26,876 nt of DNA, from the NCBI RefSeq assembly GCF_000003605.2, contig NW_003116946.1:715630-742505 (forward strand), given 5' to 3'. Source of the DNA: Saccoglossus kowalevskii (taxonomy: Eukaryota; Hemichordata; Enteropneusta; Harrimaniidae). The notes below the pieces were generated by a model that was not told the origin of the DNA, did not search any database, and saw nothing but the letters and a program-made list of their open reading frames with translations. Both the position numbers and the translations under genes were made by a program. Each line of letters opens with the position of its first letter. Position 1 is the first letter of the stretch. Below, piece by piece: positions 1 to 10,600 of this stretch.

Positions 1-444
1 ATGATTTTTTTTCAGTGGCTGTGTGACCTTGTGTCTGACACATTCATATGCAAATGACTAATCTGTGAAATAAACAGGGGCGGAGACAAACCACTCAAAT
101 GTTTGGAAACACTCATTGTGTGTCAGATAGCTACTGATAACACATCCTAACATTGCTTTGTCTTGAGTTAATCTTTGAAACTTATAGGCACACAAATTAA
201 ACCTGTGTTGTTGATTTTAGAAAACACTACTGAAGCTGCCTTGCTTTCCTTCAGAAATTCTACATTTTAACCAACTTACATGACATTCTAGGTTACGTTG
301 AGTTTGTCAGATGAAAGTTTATAGTGCATTTCATCAATTAATAAATAAATGTGAAAATCGGAATTTTCAACACAAATAATAGTCTCGCTACCTTAAATGC
401 AAAAACATACTATCATACATCAGGTGCGCTGGAAGTACTGTAAA
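1..444. other. Unassigned AT-rich DNA
   Basis: No reading frame, splice-site pair, tandem repeat or inverted repeat stands out here. It is AT-rich non-coding sequence next to the dispersed repeat that begins near 445. Confidence 0.6.
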
Positions 445-605
445 GCCGTTTATTTTCAGTGGTATTTAATTCCACTATTTTGATGTTTTAGGCAATTTCA
501 CTAGGTTTTAAGTTCACGAATTTGGCAAAGAAACAAAGTACAATTATAACGTAACATGCAAATGAATTGAATTTAACGTCACGGTGTTTACTTATGAATA
601 GTTCA
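445..605 (+). repeat. Dispersed repeat, copy 1
   Basis: This stretch resembles 2500-2615 in the same orientation. Shared landmarks, in order, are a CGTTTATTTT-like start, TGTTTTAGGCAATTT versus TGTTTTGAGCAATTT, then GTTCACGAATTTGGCA versus GTTCACGAACTTGGCA (one mismatch in 16), and a TTTACTTAT tail. The two copies differ by small indels, so they are old. No terminal inverted repeat or target duplication was found, and the family is not recognised. Confidence 0.5.
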
Positions 606-2499
606 CAGTGTCGGCACGATATTATGTTAGCAATGTCCGTATAAACTTCAATCCACCTATTCTAACCACTGACGGTAGTGAATCATCAACTATACACTTT
701 ATAGTATTTAATATCCAGGAAATACATTACAAACCGAAACAAAATACCAGTGATCCGACCCCGGGGATACATAACGACCCCAGCTGTGGCGTCCCTGCTA
801 TCCAAAATACACTTGGTGCTAGGGCTGTGTCACATTTTGTGAAGCAAGTCGAAGTGACTTACAAGATTGTGCGTGATTGGCTAGCTACCAATCTGAAAGA
901 AGCTTGTTTGTTGATATCTCATACAAATGCTTCGAGGAAAACACAACACTCAAGAGGCAAGCCATTTCTCGGTGAACTGGGTGTTTAATGATCTGCGCTC
1001 TAGGCGATTATTAAAGGTATTTGATAAGCCAATGATATAAATAAGTTGTGTATTCTAGGAATTATATCCAAGTAGATGAATTATTTATTTTGTTTTTAAG
1101 TTAGAGTCCGAGAGTTTGGTGTATCGTTTCACAAAAAAAGCAGCGCCCTCTATAGCAATGTACTGAAGTATTCTTACCATCACAGTCCCTCTTGTTACCA
1201 TGTATATTCAATGTACGCATAGAGGTACACGCTTCACGGGAGTGAATTTAGAGTCTTTGTAATTGATCATCATACGGAATATTAGTCACGTGAGATCAGG
1301 GAGCTGATTAACTGGTATCTACGTATGCGTCTATAAACCCGTATTTGACGAGTGATTTCAAGTTGTCTAGAGCGACATAACATGCTGCGGATGACGGGTC
1401 ATTTCTGAACGGTTGATATTACAAAGGTGTCGCCCTAATAACGGACTGTAATAAGCGCCTCTGTCTGGACGCAATACAAATGATATGAAATAAAACATGA
1501 AATCATACTAAATACATATTTTTTATATAAATCTAAAGAAATAACATCGAAATAAACAGGTGAAAGCCATAAAAGGTACATTATTAGTTACTGTTATACG
1601 ACTGGCACAGTGGGACGTAGGGTGTAGACGAGTTGATGTCCCATGCCACAACTTTAGTAACGTGAAATGACTCGAAAAAGCCTGCATCCCAAAATGGAAT
1701 TGCAATCACGTGACCTATATCACATTGACCCATCTCGTTTTGTTGTCGTTGAATGACATTGCCGTCATACAATTCCACAGGTGTCCATCGCGTTGCATGG
1801 TAACTAAGGAATTCGACAAACTACGGCTTGTCACGCGACGCATCTCTGCCCGGTGTCACCCATACAACGCACAATACGGTTAGAATGGTGACATATTAAA
1901 TATAACTTTCTTCGTGACCGTTTAAATTCTATTTAATATACGTCGACAGTTAATATACTGTGAGATCATAAAGGGGTTTATTAGCATATAACTATACACC
2001 CTCTGTTCTTGGATTGCATTCCGACGTCAAAGTCTTGGTGCTCTGTTGGTCACTGTGCTACGCTGTTAGACGCTAAATACCTCAAGAAGACCTTTGATCC
2101 CAAATATGCACACTGTGTGGTTTAAAACTGATAATATAATATTTCCCTCACTGAACGCCTCGGCAATACGTACAAGAAATTGTCCCGTAAACTCGTTCGA
2201 TAACGTGGTAAAGGCCACAGTATAACGAAATAATCGTGCAACTCAGATATCTCTCGTTTCAATTCTAATTTTATATAATATGAATGAAATGCCTTTGTTG
2301 CGCGGAGAATAGCTACAAGCTGTTATTAAAAGTATATTTTTGATGCTGGTTCACTGAAATTTACATTCATGCTATGATGGAATATATATGTACCCTGCCG
2401 TTAGTATTTTATTCACTGTTATACTTTAATCTCAAATATGAAAAGTACTAGTAGTGAAACTTACCGATATTGATATGTTGACGTTTCTCAGTATATGGT
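606..2499. other. Unassigned DNA, no supported gene
   Basis: A frame of 126 codons runs over 608-988 but starts only at GTG and has no recognisable domain or convincing splice sites, so it is not called. Near 1139-1152 there is AGCGCCCTCTATAG, and at 1181-1190 CACAGTCCCT, which matches one arm of the palindromes at 2868 and 3883. The rest is AT-rich with no structure I can support. Confidence 0.5.
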
Positions 2500-2615
2500 A
2501 AGCACTGGCGTTTATTTTTATGTTTTGAGCAATTTTACTTTTTTAGGTTCACGAACTTGGCAGGTTAACTCGTTCAGACGGATTTAATTTAGCGAATTTT
2601 ACTTATCAGCGAAAT
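2500..2615 (+). repeat. Dispersed repeat, copy 2
   Basis: This is the diverged partner of 445-605 in the same orientation, best recognised by GTTCACGAACTTGGCA and the preceding TTTATTTTTATGTTTTGAGC. It continues into a TTTACTTATCAGCGAA tail where copy 1 has TTTACTTATGAATAG. It is non-coding and of unknown family. Confidence 0.5.
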
Positions 2616-2867
2616 TAAAATTAAAATTTATTTTTATTTTTTGTATTATTAACTAAATGTGTCACACTAATTACTTTAGTGTTCTGCTCATTGTTAACAC
2701 CATACTTCCATCAAGGAATGCAAGGCGAAAGTTTACTGCCATCCAGGATAATTAAGACTATAACAAAAGTTCATTTCATCGGCGTTGTCATAGCAATAAT
2801 GGAAACAAGTGTGTAAATTAGGAAGCATAGTCGATCGATCTGATCATCTTGTCTGACCAAAACTAGT

Positions 2868-2898
2868 CACAGCCCCTCTATAGAGAAACGGGACTGTA
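2868..2898. repeat. Short palindromic element, copy 1
   Basis: The stretch starts CACAGCCCCTCTATAGAG and ends CGGGACTGTAG, so its outer arms (CACAG.CCC and GGGACTGT.G) are inverted copies around the self-complementary CTCTATAGAG. The same plan recurs at 3883-3915. This is either a tiny foldback element or the fused ends of one. Confidence 0.5.
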
Positions 2899-3882
2899 GT
2901 ACAATATACGAATAGTACTCTATCACAAAGAAATAAGAAGATAATAGAAGTTGGCGGAAAAACAAGCATACTACCTATTAATAGTCACCCATCGTCATAA
3001 CCAGTGTCATGTGCGTTCATACATGGATCTCATTGGTTTGCCAGACAGCATATTACAGGTAATTCATTGACGACTGCAAAGACCTTTCACCACAACAACA
3101 TTCAAATTGACCAAAACGTCAAGTTTACGCATTGTATTAGTTTACATTTTCAACCATTATATAAGTCGGTCGTTAAATACGGTAACGGGGTCCCCAAGGT
3201 ACATGTGACTTTATACTAAAAACAGTGTGATATTTTTGAGGGCATATATGGTATAAGTTCAATAACATATATTATCAACCATTCCAGCCATGGACACTAT
3301 TACTGACAATTAAAAACCAATAGATTGAAAACCCCAAACCCAACAACACTTTAATAACCACAATACGTTTGACCTTGTGTCGATATATGTAGACAAGACT
3401 CTAGGTCAAGAGTGTGATTTATGTCATTACACGGGTGAATAAGGTAAGGTGTCCAGTATTTTGTTCCAACACTTCAATTGTGAAAATACTTGTGTTTCTA
3501 GTCAAATCGAGAAAAACGAATAATCCATTTGATAATCTGTATATAAATCAAGGCAATGATCAATAAGAAATAGACACGACTGCGTTATGAGCTTGGATAA
3601 CTTAATAACCCTTAGAACTCTAAAGTCAACTTGTGTCACCTTTCAATAATAAATTTTCATATTTCCCCAAAAATGTTGATCAAGACATTTGTAGCAAAGT
3701 GTAACCATAGGAATAATATTAATTTGGTCATAAATTGTCCAAATCAATATAAAATCGCAAAATGTGGCATCATAATTTCGGGGAGGATTATGGCACCATA
3801 ATAGTTAAAGTTGCATTTTCATTCTGTATGGCCTCGGAAAGGGTCTCACCGAACCATATAAACATCATAAGGGTTATAGTAT

Positions 3883-3915
3883 CACAGTCCATATATCCTC
3901 TATAGAGGGACTGTG
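3883..3915. repeat. Short palindromic element, copy 2
   Basis: It begins CACAGTCC and ends GGACTGTG, perfect inverted 8-mers, with CTCTATAGAG near the middle. It matches 2868-2898 but carries its extra bases on the left side of the core instead of the right. Half-sites (CACAGTCCCT or GGGACTGTR) also occur at 1181, 17856 and 18458. Confidence 0.5.
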
Positions 3916-5894
3916 GGTATATACAGTAAATATGAAATCGTATCAAATTTAGGAGAATGTGTAGAACACATGAAAATGACCTTGAGTGATTACAACAATT
4001 GAGAAGATTAGATACCACACTTCAGCCAGGCATGGAGCTCCATGAGCCAGGTTAGCCCCATTGCTCCAATATTAACTGATTTTATGTTGGTCACAATAAT
4101 CACTGGGAGCATTGAGTACGTCCATGTTGGGAGGTGTTCTGCGCATAATACAAAGTGGTAATCCAGATTGTATACCGTATATAGACTGTGTGCTTGCTAC
4201 ACGGTTACATGCAGTTTTAGCATCAAGTTACACCAAATGTGACAGAAAAAATAGATGGGAGAGAATTAGAAAAAAATGTCTTTCTTTCAATTTACCCTAA
4301 ACGTTAATCAACCTTGTTTAGTTTATTCACATGGACGTACCACAGTTCATTGCATTGACATTGGCATAATATTGCCTCTATCGGTATTTAGGGGGGGGGG
4401 TGACCAGAGTTATGTATGCAAGCAGTGTAAGGGTTACTATTTGTTTTGTAATCCTGGTGGGAGGAGTAAATGGGAGGAGGGAGTAATCGCAACGCGTATT
4501 TTGGACAAACATGTGAAATAAAGACCCGATTGATAAATACAACGTGGGCATCGGTTAACTACATGAACCAGACACGTCTGTCACCTGAAACAATGCACTA
4601 TTGTTAATGTTGTAATTTGATATCATGTCATGTGTCAACCAGAACAATGTTTCCCTGGTAACTATGACGTAGAACAAAAGAGAAGATAACTTACCAGATT
4701 TTGCAACAGTCTCAGCTAGTGTAAGGTATCGTTTTAATCGAGGCCACGAGTATGAAAGAAGCGGACCAATCAACACAGATATTTTTATTTAGTTGTATTT
4801 ATAAAGCGTGACCAAGCAGGTACAATAATCACAATACCCTTCATTATCAGAGATGTTGTTGGTGGTCGATGGTTACAAACCGTTCTAGAACTTTGTTAAA
4901 AGATTCACCGAGTGAAAATTCCAGCTCAATTGAGCCCCGGGTCCTTGGCTAATGGCCAACATACACACAATATTTCGCTAGCCTCACAATGATAATCAAT
5001 AGCGTAATTCGACAAGTTGCAATGAAAACACTTTCTGTTATCGATCACCACTTTTCCATTAGAAGAACTTAAAGTGTACATTTAAATACCTGTGTCTGAA
5101 GCGTATCTTGTAACACGAAAAAACAAAACACTTCCTCGCTGAGAAAAATAAGTTGTCCATCAAAGTCAGACTGTCGGACGAGAGGCAGGTGGATCACAAC
5201 CTACTGTCGTAACAGATGGCTATTGTGTTCACGCAATATTCATGCGTACGGCTTTCCACGCGTGACTTGCACTCTGGGGCGATGTGTGTACACAGGGCGA
5301 AACTATTACCCTAGAAATACCAATAGCGAGTGTATTTATGTAAACTGTCTTTATACAATATGCAGGCTGGCAATACAGAGCAAATACTGCACCGTTAGTT
5401 CTTACTAGGGTGTTCAGTATGAAATTACTTTCAAAGAAAGTCGTCATTATATACGTGTCATGGTGGTCAACAAAAGTATGTACGATTCATCAGATATCTA
5501 CTCAATACATGCCTTCTGACATATACTAGATCAAGGACAATGTTCTAATGTCTGTCTAGATGTAGTATTTGACGAAAACATTCCATCTTCTAAGTCGCGA
5601 ATGAAGATTCAATTTGTATGTACGTGTACAAAAAAGTACACGTGCTTTTTAAAAAATGGAAGTCAATGTTCCAATGGTGGTTGAACAAATTTAAGGCTCC
5701 CTGGAAATATTAATTACAGAAGGAGAGGATGAGAAATGATCATATCAATGTCTAAAGTTGAGGTTATTTTAATAATTGAAACCATCTACATTGTGGTACT
5801 CTATTGGTGCATGACAATTAATTATCTGTTGGTTAAGAAATAGAAGTGTTTACGTAACATCTCTATGTGCTGCAATTCTTTGTAGGGGGGTTAT

Positions 5895-6135
5895 TTTCGT
5901 TCAACGTAATTGCAATATTGTTTTGTTCGTACAACGTAAATTGAAAAAAATAATAATTCCGTAATTCTGTAATCACAGGCTAGACGTACAACGTAATCAA
6001 TTTACATCCAAATAAAAAAAGTCGTAAAGAATAATCCAGGGAAATTACATTTTTGAAACTGTAAAACGACTAGAGGACACAACTCACTGCAAAATTCAAT
6101 TTTCACAGCGTAAACTGTAAAAACGTCTTTTTTTC
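5895..6135 (+). repeat. Degenerate AACGTAA-rich direct repeats
   Basis: Several short near-copies follow each other: TTCAACGTAATT, CGTACAACGTAAATTG (about 5929), CGTACAACGTAATCAA (about 5985), then GTAAAACGAC, GTAAACTGTAAAAACG and GTAAATTGTAAAAAG. Spacing is irregular, so this is not a clean tandem array. It has the same flavour as the blocks at 7990-8660 and 10075-10600. No gene is visible. Confidence 0.4.
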
Positions 6136-6682
6136 CTTGTAAATTGTAAAAAGCCCTTTTTATTTCCCTCTTGCCCCCCTTCTATATTTTGCAATAGCCA
6201 GTTTTGCACGCATGCGGGTAAAATAGATCTATTTATAGCTTCATGGTCTATCTAAAAGTGACGTTAGTATTTTATCAAATTGTTCCACGTTTTAATAAAT
6301 GAGATAGCAGTCAACACATACCGTTGAAAAGCGTCCCCGAGGGGCTGTGCTTTAATTGACCAATCACTATGTGTCATTCCTCGTACCTATTCTCTGGGTG
6401 TACGATGATGGCAAACCAATATATAAGTAACTCACAGAACACATTTCAAATTGTGCATGCACCTTTGACATGAAATTATTAAATGCAAACATCCACATAT
6501 ATATGCACGATGACAGTGCATCAACAAAATCGTATGATTACTGTAAACTGTGGTCAATAATCAGGAAATAACTTCACTCACCTCTGTAACAAAAAATTCC
6601 AATTTATAATAAAATCAGAAATTAAGATTTTAACATTTTAACGTCGACAATATCCCGTGATCGATTGGCGACCACCCAGTCT
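6136..6682. other. Unassigned AT-rich DNA
   Basis: Polypyrimidine runs occur around 6125-6180 and TATA-rich sequence around 6490-6510. No open frame, paired repeat or splice pair is convincing. Confidence 0.5.
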
Positions 6683-7060
6683 TCAGGTAAAGGCCACAGT
6701 CACTTCCAAACCACGTCTACTGTAATAGTTATAATACTCGTTCTCTAGACCTCGACTACTTCCATGTGTGTCATATCCTGTGTATACATTCCCACAATTC
6801 CTTGTAGCCCAGGAATAACCTGTCACCAACGACGATATACCTGCGAAGTGACAAGACGGAAACAAAAGCTTGTCGGCCAAAAGGCAACCCCGGCGTACTT
6901 CGATAAAATACTCCTTCTACGAGAACTTTGGACTGTGATCTCACTGTGCGCCAACTCTGACGACGATCATGGGGTTGACTCCCGGAGTTGGTTCGTAGTT
7001 GTCGGTAGACGGCGCGCTCCTCCAAATTCCTGGTATTTTTTCCTTCAGTAACACTTACTA
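6683..7060 (-). other. GC-richer open interval, possible unknown exon
   Basis: This roughly 380-base interval is visibly richer in G and C than its surroundings and is open on both strands. On the minus strand, a frame over 6683-6880 starts MADKLLFP and runs to a stop after a tyrosine/glycine-rich stretch containing CGNVYTGYD and NEYYNYYSRR. A splice-acceptor-like CTTGTCACTTCGCAG lies inside that frame, about 40 bases after its start. A second minus frame covers 6771-7145 and a plus frame 6764-7051, so coding strand cannot be settled by eye. No known domain is recognised. Confidence 0.2.
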
Positions 7061-7989
7061 TACGCGCCGTCTTCACCCGTTGTACGCATTTTAACATTAC
7101 AAAAACGTATTCGAATTGCCTTTTAAAGCCCCAGTGCTTGTACATATAATACTTACGTGCCCACTGAGTTTAGCTCTAATCATGGACTGTGGAGAGAAAA
7201 CTACTAACACATACATGACAGGGAAACATCTATTAAATGGCGCCAGTATTCATACATATCTTATCGTCCTTATGTTATTGTTACTTATACGATGTAGCGT
7301 AGTCGCCATAGGTCATAATCTTTAATTATTAGTGAATTGTTGTCGCTCAACTGGTAGCACAGCGAACGCCCCCAACGACTTGTTGTGGCACCTACAACTG
7401 TTCACGTTTTTTTGTAATTTTAATGATATTTCGGTAAAATAAACAAATGACATGTCATGCTTATATATAACACAGTAAAACCGAGGCGAGTTATAAACGA
7501 GCAGTTTAGTCAATATTCTTGATGATTGTACGCCAGCTCTGTTCAGCAAACACTACACAAATAGATGATATGTACTAGGGGAAGACCATGGTAATGAGCA
7601 AAATGTGTCGAATTGCAATATTTTACATACCGCTATCTAACGTTTATGCACTTCAAGTACTTTGTTGTGGTGTATAATTTTTATTGGCGTGCACTGATTT
7701 CAATGTCACATGACTGGTCATTATATTATAATAGTAAAACGCTAGTGTAAATACATACATGCTTTGCGATTTATACTATGACTCTTTTTCATCAGTCATT
7801 TACAGGTAAACATAACTATATCACGAATATTACTAAGAATAACACATTTAATATTTTGTAAACATTCACTGTCATCAAATATTGCCCCAAAATATTGTGC
7901 ATTTTAGACACACAATCTTGATGGTAATAAATTTTGATAAACATGGTGCTGCATCTAACGTCAATGGTCAGGGGAAAGAACCACACAGC
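7061..7989. other. Unassigned DNA
   Basis: There is no supported gene. A sequence near 7339-7352 resembles the A box of a tRNA (GCTCAACTGGTAGC), but no B box or acceptor stem follows. The rest is AT-rich and featureless. Confidence 0.5.
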
Positions 7990-8660
7990 TGCTAATTGAA
8001 AACGTAATTATAGCGTTATCAAATGAAACGCTATACCGTTATTTTTTGTTATGGTGAAAATACGGTTTTTGAAAACATCATTATGACGTATACAACTATA
8101 ATTATGCAACGTAAAAACTTGACATCGTAACATTTGATATAATTACGTCATTATAACGTAATTTTCTACAATGTATTTATTATGTTATTAAATGTTATCA
8201 CTAAGTAATTTCACATCAATGTTTTTATATAACATATTTATAATGTTTTTTATTTCAAACGTTGTGATAATGTAATAAAATGACGCTTCATAGGAACTTT
8301 TTAAAAACTTCTAATATACTTTTATACTTTAATTTTATATACTGCTATTATTATGGTATCAAACCGAAACTTTATTATAGCATAATTTTATTCCTTTCAA
8401 AACACAATTTTCTCAAAACTGTCATATAAGCGTTTTGTAACGTCTTACCATTTTCAAAATTAAAGTATATTGAAATAATATTTTATTTCAAAATATAATA
8501 TAAATAATATTCAAAAACTTTATTAACACGTAATTTAATAACAGCAATTCACTGTTTACTTAGTTGTGTAGAAGCGTATTTTTAAGAACACAGATTTTCA
8601 AGATGCAATTGTTAAATGTTATTACCATATTTCTAATGAAATCGTTGTTATAGCGTTATT
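7990..8660. repeat. ATAACG/AACGTAATTATAGC-rich block A
   Basis: Very AT-rich sequence carries repeated variants of AACGTAATTATAGC, ATAGCGTTAT, ATTACGTCATTATAACG and AACGCTATA in both orientations. The 14-mer AACGTAATTATAGC is shared exactly with block B at about 10285. Motifs near the two ends (ATAGCGTTAT close to 8010 and again near 8650) suggest one repeat unit, but no clean inverted termini or target duplication could be drawn. It is non-coding. Confidence 0.4.
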
Positions 8661-9714
8661 TAATTCCGGATAAATACTTGTTTTATTTTTGCACTCCTAT
8701 CCAAAAATGGTATGAACTATATGCTCTTATAACTTTATATTACAGTTTTGTAAGAGTTTTGGGAGCACGCTGGAAAGCATAAGATATTGATTGTATAGTA
8801 TAACTTGGGCGTTGACGTTTGTACTAGTGTCATGAAATGTTATCAAAGAATGTCATTTAAGAAAACAAACACACGTAATTATCGAAGCTGCATTTAAAGA
8901 AAGTAGTAGATTTAAATACGATCCTTGGTATAAGTTTGTTCAAACACTTCTACAAATTACAAATATAACAAACACAAATACTAATCAGGCATGTTTTTGC
9001 AATCTGTTTAAAGAAACGTGGAAAGTCAGTTGAACAAAACTGGTCATAATAAACTAAGTACATATAAAACATTCATAAATTTGAAAATACATGGATGGTA
9101 TAAAAAACATAGCATTAACCAAATTCCGTATTTCAGCCCATTCTTGCCAATTGCAAATGTCGTAACAGGGGAATAAATACAATTGACAGGGTGTGTAACA
9201 AGTGTGACACCACGTGGGTAATGAAAAACATTTTTCACTATAAATATAACAGTTTTCAAAACACAACAATTCTCTTATGCACTATTTATAAACTGTATAC
9301 TAGTATGTATTGTAAAATACTTTATTTTAGCTAGGATTAATTTTTGCTGAAACGTGTTTTGGGTGTTTTGTATGGAATTTATTTTCACTGATTTCTGACG
9401 AGTTGAATGTTAAATAAAGGAAAAATGGTATAATCACTGGATTGTATTTTCACTGAATCATTTCTTCAGCGAAAACACCGAAAATTAATTTCAAGCAAAA
9501 ATAAAGTATTTCACAGTACTCACCTATTTACCAAACCTTGTCAACTGAAGAATTGTTTATCAATATTTTATCAAGTGTAGATAAATATGTTTGTAGTATT
9601 TTAGCTAATTTTGTATTTCAGATTTTAAAATTATTTTAGATTAGTTGTGTTATTCCAGGTTTAGGTTATATTGGACTTTACCCAAGCATTGCTTTTTTGT
9701 ACGTTCCGAATAAA
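8661..9714. other. Unassigned AT-rich DNA
   Basis: No gene is visible. Two overlapping minus-strand frames of 71 codons at 9044-9269 are in different phases, lack domains and look like chance. The end of the stretch carries TTAGGTTATATTGG, which leads into the telomere-like motif at 9720. Confidence 0.5.
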
Positions 9715-9760
9715 ATATCCTAACCTTACCTAACCTAACCTAGCCTGCTCGGTACTGAGC
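9715..9760 (+). repeat. CCTAA-type repeats plus 16-bp palindrome
   Basis: Around 9718-9742 the sequence is a degenerate run of CCTAA/CTAAC units (complement TTAGG) ending in CTAGCCTG. It is followed at about 9753 by the perfect 16-base palindrome ACTGAGCATGCTCAGT. The run has only four or five imperfect units, so it is either an interstitial telomere-like scrap or simple repeat. Confidence 0.45.
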
Positions 9761-9850
9761 ATGCTCAGTCCGCTGGCTTTCACGCAACACTACCGGGGTT
9801 GTTTGTGGATATATCTGTTGCCGGCGTTTTCTTCATTTTTCGCATGGTAA
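9760..9850 (+). promoter_or_regulatory. Candidate promoter and leader exon ending ATG|GTAAGA
   Basis: This short GC-richer, CpG-containing patch (CCGCTGG, ACCGGGG, GCCGGCG) in AT-rich DNA ends in a pyrimidine-rich leader, TTTTCTTCATTTTTCGC, then ATG directly followed by the donor-like GTAAGAGG at about 9847. An exon that ends right after its start codon is a known layout for some housekeeping genes, including ribosomal-protein genes. An acceptor-like TTTTGAACTTGCAG lies near 9986, but the sequence after it gives no recognisable protein, so no gene is called. Confidence 0.25.
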
Positions 9851-10074
9851 GAGGTCAAATAGTAGTATAATTTATATTGATTGTTCTCTAATATTAATAT
9901 ATATGAGCCAGACAATGATTATTCAAGCATATCAATCAGAAAGATGGTGTCTACGTGAGGCAGAGACCGGCCATTTTGAACTTGCAGACAAACTTGATTT
10001 TGTTTTCTCCCCTTGTTGGTGTATTTGATTAAAGTTATTTTTGTAACATTTCTTTCTTTATTTATGTTTCAGAA

Positions 10075-10600
10075 TAACGTTGTTATTAAATTAAATAACG
10101 TTTTTGAAAAATGCTATTAAAGTTGTGACATTGAAAACTGCAATTTAAGCGTTTATGGCAAACGTCACTATGACGTACCCAGTGAGGATACTTAAATGCT
10201 ATTTAAAAATAACAGTAATATAACGTTATAAAAATTACGATATAACAACGTTTAAAAAAACGTTTGTATGATATTTTTGCAAACGTAATTATAGCATAAT
10301 TATTTACTTTATACGTGCATCATTTAATAATGCTATAAATTTGGACTAATTTTTTGAGTTATAATAACGTGTTTTAAAAACAATCAGCGATGTTATAAAG
10401 CTTGAACAATACATAATGTACAAAATGTTATACCAAAAAATAAATTTTAATTAGAAATTGAAACAAAATGACTTAAACATTATTTTATATAAAAAGAAAA
10501 AAACAAAACAAAAAGCCACATTTAATACAAAACTGTTATGATCTCAGTCTCAATCTGAAAAATAAAGAAATGCTATAACGAAAATTGGAAGCTTTTCACA
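10075..10600. repeat. ATAACG/AACGTAATTATAGC-rich block B
   Basis: This is the second AT-rich block of the type at 7990-8660. It has AATAACG, TATAACGTTATA, ACAACGTTTAAA, AACGTAATTATAGC (about 10285) and AATGCTATAAA spread through it. The shared 14-mer lies in the same orientation as in block A. With block A it brackets the GC-richer segment 9715-9850. No coding sequence is seen. Confidence 0.4.

Larger units (their letters stand above)
2616..5894. other. Unassigned intergenic or intronic DNA
   Basis: Apart from the palindromes at 2868-2898 and 3883-3915, nothing coding can be supported. Open frames of 60-80 codons occur on both strands (for example 4112-4521 plus and 5229-5447 minus) but overlap each other, lack domain motifs and are what AT-rich DNA gives by chance. 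A run of ten G lies at about 4391, and a 14-bp palindrome, CATGGAGCTCCATG, at about 4030. Confidence 0.5.

Noticed and set aside
608-988. 126-codon plus-strand frame
   Set aside because: It begins at GTG, which animals do not normally use. It lacks a Kozak context, splice signals and any domain, and lies beside a dispersed repeat.
1139-1152. CTCF-like site AGCGCCCTCTATAG (and GTGAGGGCGCTGC near 10645)
   Set aside because: The match to the long CTCF motif is partial and such cores are common in dispersed repeats. Not listed as regulatory.
4112-4521. Two adjoining plus-strand frames of 62 and 81 codons
   Set aside because: They are in different phases, contain a homopolymer G run, show no domain or splice pair, and have chance-like length for this composition.
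7332-7400. tRNA gene (A-box-like GCTCAACTGGTAGC)
   Set aside because: No B box, no closing acceptor stem and no cloverleaf could be drawn. At most a SINE scrap.
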